Part shown: positions 1-7,269 of the stretch, piece after piece | Position numbering within the stretch: the stretch's first letter is position 1 | Layout of the letters: every line of letters begins with the position of its first letter | From: Flavobacteriales bacterium | GTDB lineage: Bacteria; Bacteroidota; Bacteroidia; Flavobacteriales_D; CAJJDF01 | Assembly: GCA_020630395.1 (NCBI GenBank) | Contig: JAHDBM010000025.1 | Location: forward strand, 1-40,283 | Length of the DNA: 40,283 nt | Direction: 5' to 3' | The notes under the pieces: generated by a model | Databases searched by the model: none | The model's input: only the letters and a program-made list of their open reading frames with translations | Told to the model about the DNA's origin: nothing | Translations under genes and position numbers: made by a program

Positions 1-65
1 AATCTTTTTTGTGCTAGTTTTTTAAAGTCATATTCATCTTATTTAATAGTAGAATTACAGAAAAA

Positions 66-779
66 GTGATAAGAAAACTACTCCCATATAGCTTAAAACT
101 AAGAGTAAAACTTCTGCGTAGATGGTTACATGACATAGCTAACAAAAGAGATTTGTTATTTGCTGAAAAAATGAAAGTAGCTCGCCCTAAACCTTCCGTA
201 TTAACAACAGAGCAAGTTATTCGCAAAAGTCACCTTTATGAAAATAAAGTTCATAATTTAAAACTTGGTGCTTCTCAAATAGAGCAAGTTGTTATTAAAC
301 CAAACGAAACTTTTTCTTTTTGGAAAACATTAGGCAAACCCAGTGAGAAAAAAGGATATCGAAAAGGAAGAAATATAGTTGGGGGAGTATTAAGTGAAGA
401 TATTGGGGGTGGTTTATGTCAGTTATCGGGTATTACATTTTATACAGGAATTTTAGCTGGGTTAGAAATAAAGGAACGATTTAATCATACAGTAGATATT
501 TATCAAGAACACGAACGTCTATCACCATTAGGAACAGATGCAACAGTTGTTTATGGCTATAAAGACTTAAGGTTAAAAAATCCGTTTAATTTTCCCATTC
601 AATTTTCATTTGAGATTACAGATGAAAAGATCATTTGCAGGGTTTGTGCACCAGAGAAAATTGAAAAAAAGAGATTAGTAACGGATAGAAGAGACCATGA
701 TAAATCGAGTGAGGTTAAGCTGTTTTATGATGGGGAAGATAAATGTTTTTGTAAGTCTTACTACCTTAAACCAAGCTAG
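66..779 (+). CDS. VanW-like family protein
   Basis: A 237-residue protein without a clear signal peptide or membrane helix. The central part (about residues 75-190) has the VanW pattern: FSFW, then a KGYRKGRNIVGG stretch, a DIGGGLCQLSG glycine/cysteine motif, NHTVDIY, and GTDATV followed by a Y-x-DL segment. VanW proteins occur near vancomycin-resistance genes and in many genomes without them, and their biochemical role is unknown. I choose the GTG start at 66: the frame is closed by a stop at 15-17 and has no ATG between that stop and 66, and the N-terminal basic LLRRWLHD segment resembles other Bacteroidota members. The end overlaps the convergent hydroxylase gene by 14 bp. Family assignment is good; function unknown. 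Confidence 0.8.
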   Translation: MIRKLLPYSLKLRVKLLRRWLHDIANKRDLLFAEKMKVARPKPSVLTTEQVIRKSHLYENKVHNLKLGASQIEQVVIKPNETFSFWKTLGKPSEKKGYRKGRNIVGGVLSEDIGGGLCQLSGITFYTGILAGLEIKERFNHTVDIYQEHERLSPLGTDATVVYGYKDLRLKNPFNFPIQFSFEITDEKIICRVCAPEKIEKKRLVTDRRDHDKSSEVKLFYDGEDKCFCKSYYLKPS

Positions 780-1992
780 TTCTCCTAAAGTTTAATCCAG
801 CATAAATAATAGAAATAGCGGCTAATAAAACAGTAGAAAGCGTAAGGTAGCTCAAGAAATTGAAGCCATATTTATTATCGAGAATAATAACAATCCCAGC
901 AGCCATGCCTAATAGTCTAAAAACTTCCAGTGGTAACGCCCATTTTTTAGCAGATAGAATTCCACTCCAAGAGATAATCATTAAAAAGATAAGTCCAGAG
1001 AACAGGGATCGATCCAAAACCGATAGTTCATTTTTGGTGTTAATGGTTAAATACATAAAACCCAAACCAAGAACAAGATGAATAAACAAATACACCTTAC
1101 TTTTATGAAACGGCTTAGTTTCAAATTTAACTTGATCTTCAGGGTTTACACCAATACCTATTCCTTCATAAGGTTTTAATCCTCTAGGTCTCCAACCCAA
1201 GGGCATGAACCAAATTTTAATTTTATCTATAAAGTAAGGGGCATCTTTTGCATCCTTTATGAGAGCTTTCCATGTTTGGAAATATATATCTAGTGGGTTC
1301 CATGAAGAAACAGGTGAGGTAACACCATATAACACTTCTTCTTCCTCTTCTTGAAACGTACCAAACATCTTATCCCAAATAATAAGTAACTCTCCATAGT
1401 TTTTGTCTAAGTACTTCGTTTGTACACCATGGTGCACTCTATGATGAGAAGGAGTATTAAACCATTTTTCGAACCAACCTAATTTGGGTATTACTCTGGT
1501 ATGGTGCCAAAATCCACCTAATAAATGAAAAGCAGTCATAGCATAAATCATTTCAGGAGAAAATCCTAAAAGCGGAAGAGGCCAATAAAAGAAAAAAGAA
1601 AAAATCCTTTGGGTAACACTAGCCCTTAATCCAACCGCAAGATTCATTTCTTCTGATGAATGGTGAGGCATGTGAGCAGCCCACAAAACATTTATTTCAT
1701 GACCAAGTCTATGAAACCAATAAAAGAGAAAATCAATGGCAATTATTAATACAATAGCCCATAGCCAATTAAAGTCTATAGTAAAAAAACGATAGTGTTC
1801 GTAAATCCAACCATATAGTTTAAACACAACCACAGCTACAACAAGATTAACACATTGGTTACCTATTGCAGTGGCTAAGTTGGCAATAGTATCTTGAAAA
1901 TTGTAGTAGTTTTTCTTAGCAAATGAACAGTATAGTACTTCAAAAATTACTAGCGCTAAAATGATAGGGGTAATAAAAGCATATACATTCAT
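766..1992 (-). CDS. Sterol desaturase / fatty acid hydroxylase superfamily membrane protein (alkylglycerol monooxygenase-like)
   Basis: A 408-residue polytopic membrane protein with the eight-histidine di-iron signature: HRLGH (H94, H98), HMPHH (H107, H110, H111) and HHRVHH (H183, H184, H187, H188), plus a WHH at 163-164. Hydrophobic segments lie before the first His box (about 1-25, 45-62, 75-93) and in the C-terminal third (about 300-400). This family hydroxylates or desaturates lipids using O2. The length and extended C-terminal membrane part resemble alkylglycerol monooxygenase (TMEM195) relatives more than short sterol desaturases. It lies 9 bp downstream of the acyl-CoA dehydrogenase and is probably co-transcribed. 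The exact substrate cannot be read from sequence. Confidence 0.85.
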   Translation of the reverse strand: MNVYAFITPIILALVIFEVLYCSFAKKNYYNFQDTIANLATAIGNQCVNLVVAVVVFKLYGWIYEHYRFFTIDFNWLWAIVLIIAIDFLFYWFHRLGHEINVLWAAHMPHHSSEEMNLAVGLRASVTQRIFSFFFYWPLPLLGFSPEMIYAMTAFHLLGGFWHHTRVIPKLGWFEKWFNTPSHHRVHHGVQTKYLDKNYGELLIIWDKMFGTFQEEEEEVLYGVTSPVSSWNPLDIYFQTWKALIKDAKDAPYFIDKIKIWFMPLGWRPRGLKPYEGIGIGVNPEDQVKFETKPFHKSKVYLFIHLVLGLGFMYLTINTKNELSVLDRSLFSGLIFLMIISWSGILSAKKWALPLEVFRLLGMAAGIVIILDNKYGFNFLSYLTLSTVLLAAISIIYAGLNFRRTSLV

Positions 1993-2001
1993 AAGGGATA
2001 A

Positions 2002-3141
2002 TTATTTTAAAATGCCCCGCGAAATCACAATCTTTTGTACTTCACTAGTACCTTCATAGATTTGAGTGATTTTCGCATCACGCATTAATCGTTCAACATG
2101 ATATTCTTTAACGAAACCATATCCGCCATGTACTTGAACAGCTTCAACAGTTTGCTCCATTGCAACTTTACTAGCATAAACTTTTGCCATTGCACTAGAG
2201 TGATCGTAATTCAATCCTTGGTCTTTTTGCCAAGCAGATTTGTAAACTAATAATTTAGCAGCTTCTATTTCAGTTGCCATATCAGCTAATTTAAAAGCAA
2301 TGGCTTGGTGTTGACTAATTGGTTTACCGAAAGCTTCTCTTTCTTTTGAGTATGCTAAAGCTAAATCATAAGCTCCTCCAGCTATACCTAATGCTTGTGC
2401 AGCAATACCAATTCTACCACCAGATAATGTTTTCATAGCAAATTTGAATCCAAACCCATCTTCACCAATTCTATTTTCCTTTGGGACTTTTACATCTTGA
2501 AACATTAAAGTATGGGTGTCAGAAGCTCTAATGCCAAGTTTATCTTCTTTAGCTCCAATGGTAAACCCTTCCATTCCTTTTTCTACGATAAGGACGTTAA
2601 TGCCTCTGTGTCCTTTACTAGCATCAGTTTGTGCAATTACTAAGTAAGTATCAGCAGTACCACCATTAGTAATCCAATTTTTTGTCCCATTCAATATATA
2701 ATGATCTCCATTATCGATTGCAGTTGTTCTTTGAGATGTAGCGTCAGATCCTGCTTCAGGCTCTGATAAACAAAAAGCGCCAAGTTTTTCTCCTTTAGCA
2801 AGAGGAGTTAAATATTGTTGTTTTTGCTCTTCTGTTCCAAATGCCTCAAGTCCATAACACACTAATGAGTTATTAACCGACATGATAACAGAAGTAGAAG
2901 CATCTACTTTTGATATTTCTTCAATTGCAATAGCATATGAAATCGTATCCATTCCACTTCCTCCATATTTTGGATCAACCATCATTCCCATAAAACCAAG
3001 CTCACCAAGTTGTTTTACTTGTTCTGCAGGCCATGTTTGGTTAGTGTCTCTTTCGATTACTCCTGGCTTACAAACGTTTTGAGCAAAATCTCTTGCTGCT
3101 TGTTGTACGGCTAAATGTTCTTCTGTTAATACAAATTTCAT
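2002..3141 (-). CDS. Acyl-CoA dehydrogenase
   Basis: A 379-residue FAD-dependent acyl-CoA dehydrogenase of normal length. It oxidises an acyl-CoA to the trans-2-enoyl-CoA and passes electrons to electron-transfer flavoprotein in the cytosol. Visible signatures are FCLSEPEAGSD (about 130-140, FAD/substrate contact), the W-x-TNGG segment, GGRIGIAAQALGIA, and the C-terminal IYEGTSEVQ with the likely catalytic base Glu363. The overall pattern is like short- or branched-chain enzymes (butyryl-CoA or isobutyryl-CoA type), but chain length is not certain. A perfect -7 promoter element lies 27 bp upstream, and the hydroxylase gene follows after 9 bp. Confidence 0.93.
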   Translation of the reverse strand: MKFVLTEEHLAVQQAARDFAQNVCKPGVIERDTNQTWPAEQVKQLGELGFMGMMVDPKYGGSGMDTISYAIAIEEISKVDASTSVIMSVNNSLVCYGLEAFGTEEQKQQYLTPLAKGEKLGAFCLSEPEAGSDATSQRTTAIDNGDHYILNGTKNWITNGGTADTYLVIAQTDASKGHRGINVLIVEKGMEGFTIGAKEDKLGIRASDTHTLMFQDVKVPKENRIGEDGFGFKFAMKTLSGGRIGIAAQALGIAGGAYDLALAYSKEREAFGKPISQHQAIAFKLADMATEIEAAKLLVYKSAWQKDQGLNYDHSSAMAKVYASKVAMEQTVEAVQVHGGYGFVKEYHVERLMRDAKITQIYEGTSEVQKIVISRGILK

Positions 3142-3167
3142 ATGAGGTAAAGTTTAATATCTAAAAT

Positions 3168-3175
3168 CAAATTTA
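3168..3175 (-). promoter_or_regulatory. Putative Bacteroidota -7 promoter element for the acyl-CoA dehydrogenase unit
   Basis: The minus strand reads TAAATTTG, a perfect match to the Bacteroidota primary-sigma -7 consensus TAnnTTTG. It lies 26 nt before the start codon at 3141. No convincing -33 TTG at the usual distance was found, so this is a motif-only call. Confidence 0.45.
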
Positions 3176-3218
3176 CAGCTTTGAAACGTCAATACCTAGT
3201 TTATAAATTGACAAATTT

Positions 3219-5030
3219 TTATTGCTTTGGTATATAGAGTTTAGATTCATTTTTTTCATTCATATGAATAGTAATATTACTTGGAGCGTTATCAATAGTA
3301 TCAAAGTGTTCTACATCAGATGTGCCAAAGGATAATTGGAGTTTATGCCCTTCTGGAATAGTGTAAGAAATGGGTAAAAAATTAAATTCGGCTTCAAATA
3401 TTTCACCTTCTTTTACAGGCTCCATATCTTGTATATGAAAAGAATGATATACACCAATGTCTTTGTATGCTCTTTTTAGGGGATCACTCTTTTTTCTGTG
3501 CATAGCTCTAAACCAACCCTCTGTAATATAAGTTACTTTTCCACTAGGAGAAACATCTTCTAGGTATACAAATAGTTGTGTATCAGTAGAGTCACAACTA
3601 AGGTTTAGTTTAATAGATGGATGTCCGGTTATTTCTAATGCTGATGTTAATTTATCAGTATTAAATAAAACCATTTTTTTATTTTGTTCAGCCCTGTTGG
3701 TGTATATGATTTTACCATCTCTAAAGACAGGAGTAAGTGATCTCCATCTAGTTCCTTTACCTGTCGTTAAATCATAGATACAATCGTATTTAATTTTACC
3801 TGAAGTTTGTAATGAAGATGATAGAGAATGATCGGCATTTAAATTAAAAGTGGTTTCCTCTTGTTCTAATGACCATTCGTTTGTTTCAATGTATTCTTCT
3901 TTTCCAATATTATAATAGGTAAAAACAGGATCGTTATTTACTCCGTTTTCAATACCTTGAACATGGTAGTCTAAAAAACGAAGCATTTCACTGTAAACAT
4001 CAAACTTTAGTTTATTTGAATTAATGTTTGGACTAATATTTTCATTGGGACCATGATCCCATGGTCCGATAAGCACTTTTTTAGTATTTTTGGTATTCCA
4101 GTAGCCTTTTATTGCTGATTGCGATAAAGCTGCATCATACCAACCACTTATTCTATAGATAGGAACATTAGAAGCTTCTACCTCTTTCATTCTTGTATGT
4201 ATGCTAAAATCATCATTACACATATCGCCAAGACTACTTACTTTTTCATTTCTAGCTTCTAATTCGTATATCCCTTCAAATACATCAAAATTTTGGCTAT
4301 GTTCTTTAACAGCAGCACTTAACAGGTTTTTGTTTTTGTCTTGCTGTACTGGTTTTGCACCACTAATTATACTGTTGCCAAGTTTATGAAAAACTTTATA
4401 GTCACCAGTATCTAATGCTTCTATGGTTTTTTGCCAAGCATCAATAAAAGGAGCCTCTCTTAATCCACCAGGAAAATTCATGTCCTCATATAAATCGAAA
4501 ATGCTCGATCTTGGTATTGCCGCTTTTAATGAAGGATGATGAGATGTTAAAGCAAATTCGGCTGTGGTTCCAGTATATGACATTCCAGTTGTTGCTGTTT
4601 TTCCATTAGACCAGTTTTGAGATACAATCCAGTCCAAGATATCTGCCATGTCTTCTACTTCATCATTTCCAAACTCCATTTTACGATATCCAAATGATGC
4701 ACCTGACCCTCTTAAATCAACACAAACACATGCGTATCCTTTACGTGTAAAAAAATCAATTTCTTTCTTTTTTACTTGACCAAAACCTAGAGGTTTAATT
4801 AAGCTGAAAGGAAATTTTAAATCGAATTGCCTTGTATATCGCATAAAATATATAAGGGTAGGAAAAGAGTCTTGTTGTGAAGTTGATTTTGGGATATGGC
4901 AATCAATAGCAATGTTAGTTCCGTCTTTAACTTCAATGTATTGGGAGGTGTAAAGGCTTTTCTTATAGTTATTTGTGTTGTAACCCTGGTATTTTCCAAG
5001 AGAACTTATTTTTTCATTACCTTTAGCCAT
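3219..5030 (-). CDS. CocE/NonD family serine hydrolase (X-Pro dipeptidyl-peptidase S15-like)
   Basis: A 603-residue alpha/beta hydrolase of the CocE/NonD group, which includes cocaine esterase, glutaryl-7-ACA acylase and S15 peptidases. The triad is readable: nucleophile Ser151 in GMSYTG, Asp299 in SGWYDA and His326 in GPWDHG. The oxyanion-side DLRGSGAS motif (about 105-112) is present. The C-terminal jelly-roll domain (about 370-600) has the usual 'TEGWFRAMHR' and 'PEGHKLQLSFGTSD' pattern. No signal peptide is seen, so it is probably cytosolic. It is transcribed divergently from the TetR gene across a 63-bp gap holding two palindromes, so the repressor probably controls it. The substrate (ester, amide or peptide) is unknown. 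Confidence 0.9.
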   Translation of the reverse strand: MAKGNEKISSLGKYQGYNTNNYKKSLYTSQYIEVKDGTNIAIDCHIPKSTSQQDSFPTLIYFMRYTRQFDLKFPFSLIKPLGFGQVKKKEIDFFTRKGYACVCVDLRGSGASFGYRKMEFGNDEVEDMADILDWIVSQNWSNGKTATTGMSYTGTTAEFALTSHHPSLKAAIPRSSIFDLYEDMNFPGGLREAPFIDAWQKTIEALDTGDYKVFHKLGNSIISGAKPVQQDKNKNLLSAAVKEHSQNFDVFEGIYELEARNEKVSSLGDMCNDDFSIHTRMKEVEASNVPIYRISGWYDAALSQSAIKGYWNTKNTKKVLIGPWDHGPNENISPNINSNKLKFDVYSEMLRFLDYHVQGIENGVNNDPVFTYYNIGKEEYIETNEWSLEQEETTFNLNADHSLSSSLQTSGKIKYDCIYDLTTGKGTRWRSLTPVFRDGKIIYTNRAEQNKKMVLFNTDKLTSALEITGHPSIKLNLSCDSTDTQLFVYLEDVSPSGKVTYITEGWFRAMHRKKSDPLKRAYKDIGVYHSFHIQDMEPVKEGEIFEAEFNFLPISYTIPEGHKLQLSFGTSDVEHFDTIDNAPSNITIHMNEKNESKLYIPKQ

Positions 5031-5040
5031 AATTGTGTTT

Positions 5041-5060
5041 TTTAGAACATTTGATCTAAA
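5041..5060. promoter_or_regulatory. Putative TetR operator 1
   Basis: A 20-bp palindrome with arms TTTAGA and TCTAAA around an 8-bp centre; 8 of 10 half-site positions are symmetric. It matches a second palindrome 32 bp away. Possible -7 elements for both directions overlap it: AACATTTG on the plus strand (5046-5053) and TATCTTTA on the minus strand (5057-5064), each one base off TAnnTTTG. Binding here would block both promoters. Confidence 0.6.
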
Positions 5061-5072
5061 GATACTAAATAA

Positions 5073-5092
5073 ATTAGAACAAAAGGTCTAAT
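5073..5092. promoter_or_regulatory. Putative TetR operator 2, overlapping the translation start region of the TetR gene
   Basis: A 20-bp palindrome with arms ATTAGA and TCTAAT, sharing the TTAGA-aC...G-TCTAA pattern of operator 1 at a centre-to-centre spacing of 32 bp (about three helical turns). It ends one base before the TetR ATG at 5094 and contains the purine-rich AAAAGG (5081-5086) that could be a ribosome binding site. Confidence 0.6.
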
Positions 5093-5093
5093 T

Positions 5094-5735
5094 ATGAGTA
5101 AAACCAAAGAAAAAATCATTGAAAACGCACTAGTACTTTTTAATAAAGATGGAATAGATGCTGTAACAGTTAGGCATATAGCAGCAAAAATGGGTATAAG
5201 TCATGGTAATTTATGTTACCATTATCCTAATCGAGATGAGATTATTAAAGTATTGTATTATAAAATGCAAGAAGAGGTAGATGGGTTGTATAACGCATTA
5301 GATTTATCTTCAAAAGAAGTGTTAGGTGGAATAACAATATTAGAAAAGACATTTGATATTGTATATAATTACAGGTTTATCGTTTCTAATGCAAGTGAAG
5401 TTTTTGCCAGAATACCTGAAATAAAAAAACACTTTGCCTCTAATGTAGAAAACAGAAAAAATAGCTTAAAGGAACTAATACAAACGTTATCTAAAGAAAA
5501 ATTATTAAGAAAAAATGTTTCAGAAGAGAGGCTGGATTATTTGTATACACAAATAAGTTTAATAGCCGATTTTTGGGTTCCTTATGCTGAAATAGCGTTT
5601 AAAGGAACTAAAGCAGAAATGAAAAAGTATTTCATTGGTTTAATTGTTAATGCAATTTTTCCTTATCTTTCTTTAAAAGGAAAAGTACAAATTGCTAAAT
5701 ATCAAAAACGAAAAAAGAAGAATAGCAAAAAATAG
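5094..5735 (+). CDS. TetR/AcrR family transcriptional regulator
   Basis: A 213-residue repressor-type protein. Residues about 4-50 form the TetR DNA-binding domain: KEKIIENALVLFNKDG (helix 1), then TVRHIAAKMGISHGNLCYHYPNRDEI (helix-turn-helix and helix 4). The C-terminal two thirds is a helical ligand-binding/dimerisation region without identifiable ligand. It is the first gene of a tight operon: the sugar transferase starts 5 bp after its stop. Paired palindromes just upstream suggest it represses itself and the divergent CocE hydrolase. The inducing ligand is unknown. Confidence 0.93.
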   Translation: MSKTKEKIIENALVLFNKDGIDAVTVRHIAAKMGISHGNLCYHYPNRDEIIKVLYYKMQEEVDGLYNALDLSSKEVLGGITILEKTFDIVYNYRFIVSNASEVFARIPEIKKHFASNVENRKNSLKELIQTLSKEKLLRKNVSEERLDYLYTQISLIADFWVPYAEIAFKGTKAEMKKYFIGLIVNAIFPYLSLKGKVQIAKYQKRKKKNSKK

Positions 5736-5740
5736 AGATT

Positions 5741-6268
5741 ATGCTAAATAGATTTTTTGCTTTTTTGTTGCTCATTACTTGCTTGCCACTATTATTTACT
5801 ACATCCCTTCTATTACTTATTATTGATGGTACACCTATTCTATTTTTTCAAGATAGACTGGGATTAAATAAAACTATATTTCGAATATATAAGTTTAGAA
5901 CAATGAACGATAAAGGAATTACGTCTTTTGGAAGAATATTAAGAAGAACTGGAATTGATGAAATACCACAGTTAATTAATATTATTAAAGGAGATATGAA
6001 TTTTATTGGTCCAAGACCTTTAACAGAACAAGACGTGAAACGATTGGGGTGGGATGGTTTATTTTATGAGGTAAGATGGAATGCAAAACCAGGATTATCT
6101 GGCTTAGCTCAATTATCTCCAAGATGTCATAAAAAAATGTCTTTTTTTTTAGATTCATACTATGCTAGACATAGAAACTTATTGTTAGATTTGAAACTTA
6201 TAATTGTTTCTAGTTTGGCGATTATTATAGGTAAAAAAAGAGCAAAGAAGATATATTTTAACAGATGA
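5741..6268 (+). CDS. Small monotopic phosphoglycosyl transferase (bacterial sugar transferase family)
   Basis: A 175-residue protein of the PglC/WcaJ-type sugar transferase family, reduced to the catalytic core. One hydrophobic N-terminal segment (about 5-28, with Pro16 as in the re-entrant helix of PglC) is followed by QDRLG, YKFRTM (50-55), LRRTGIDEIPQL with the catalytic Asp73-Glu74 pair, KGDMNFIGPRPL (83-94) and KPGLSGLAQL. These enzymes move a sugar phosphate from a nucleotide sugar to undecaprenyl phosphate at the inner membrane. No glycosyltransferase gene follows, which is unusual. The stop overlaps the next start (ATGA at 6265-6268), suggesting translational coupling. Confidence 0.9.
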   Translation: MLNRFFAFLLLITCLPLLFTTSLLLLIIDGTPILFFQDRLGLNKTIFRIYKFRTMNDKGITSFGRILRRTGIDEIPQLINIIKGDMNFIGPRPLTEQDVKRLGWDGLFYEVRWNAKPGLSGLAQLSPRCHKKMSFFLDSYYARHRNLLLDLKLIIVSSLAIIIGKKRAKKIYFNR

Positions 6269-7263
6269 ATGTATTAGTAAATGGAGGGGGAAATATTGGT
6301 ACAACTCTTTGTGCTTTGTTAGTAGAATTCAAAGATTTACTTAGAATTGGTGAAATATATTTAAGAAAACAAACAAACTTTCCTTGGAGAATTGAGGATA
6401 ACGAGCGTTTAAAAAATAAAGGGATAAAGATTATATCTGGTTCAAAAGACCCTAGAGATTATTATCATTTTTTAGGTGAAATAGATTATGTTTTTGAGGC
6501 TACATCTAGCGGTATAGGATTAAAGAATAAAGAGTTTTATACAGGGATTAAAAGTTGTGCTCAGGGAAGTGAAAAAGGATTTGGCATTCCATATATGAGT
6601 GGTGTTAATGATGATAAAATTAAGAATTCATCACATGTTCAAGTAGTATCTTGTAATACACATGGAGCTGCATCTGTTTTGCAAGCTTTTAGTGATAATG
6701 ATTTTTCAAATATTAACTCAGCTGATTTTGTTGTAGTAAGAAGATCGGAAGATATTGGGAATCATGAACGATTAGTTTCAGCAAATGTTGTTGCTAGGCA
6801 TTTAGATGAAACAATAGGTACACATCATGCAATTGATGTAAATGATATGTTAAAAACAATAAACGTAAATTTTCCAATTACATCATCAGATATTACAACC
6901 CCAAGCCAATTAATGCATGCTACACGTTTTAATGTTGAGTTGAATCATGCCGTGTCGCAAAAAGAAATTCTAGATAGAATAACAGCCGCCAAATATATAG
7001 CTGCAACTAATAAGTTCGATTCAAATTTAGTTTTTGAATTAGGCAGAAGATATGGTTTTCATGGACGAATATTTTCTCATGCAATTGTTGTTACCAATAA
7101 TTTATTGATAGAAAACAACCGAATTAAAGGATGGGCGTTTATCCCTCAAGAAGGAAATTCACTAATATCTACAATACACGCTTTCTTATTACAAACAAAT
7201 AATAAAAATCAAGAAGATATTATGAGTACAATTCAAGAGGAATTATTAAACACGGAATGGTAG
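6265..7263 (+). CDS. Type II (archaeal-type) glyceraldehyde-3-phosphate dehydrogenase-like oxidoreductase
   Basis: A 332-residue protein with an N-terminal Rossmann motif (VNGGGNIG, 5-12). Its overall motif order matches archaeal type II GAPDH, not the bacterial type I enzyme: FEATSSGIGLKNK (78-89), a QGSEK segment (100-104), VVSCNTHG with the candidate catalytic Cys130, VVRRSED (157-163), GTHHAIDVN with paired His187-His188, and MHATRFNVEL. The bacterial ASCTTN motif is absent. The known family oxidises an aldehyde phosphate through a thioester using NAD(P). Here it sits in a TetR-controlled operon behind a sugar transferase, so central glycolysis is unlikely and the substrate is open. Homology was judged by eye only. 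Confidence 0.72.
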   Translation: MNVLVNGGGNIGTTLCALLVEFKDLLRIGEIYLRKQTNFPWRIEDNERLKNKGIKIISGSKDPRDYYHFLGEIDYVFEATSSGIGLKNKEFYTGIKSCAQGSEKGFGIPYMSGVNDDKIKNSSHVQVVSCNTHGAASVLQAFSDNDFSNINSADFVVVRRSEDIGNHERLVSANVVARHLDETIGTHHAIDVNDMLKTINVNFPITSSDITTPSQLMHATRFNVELNHAVSQKEILDRITAAKYIAATNKFDSNLVFELGRRYGFHGRIFSHAIVVTNNLLIENNRIKGWAFIPQEGNSLISTIHAFLLQTNNKNQEDIMSTIQEELLNTEW

Positions 7264-7269
7264 ATTCAA

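Noticed and set aside
766-779. Overlap of VanW and hydroxylase gene ends as a sign of a frame error
   Set aside because: Both C-termini look complete, and short convergent overlaps are common in compact genomes.
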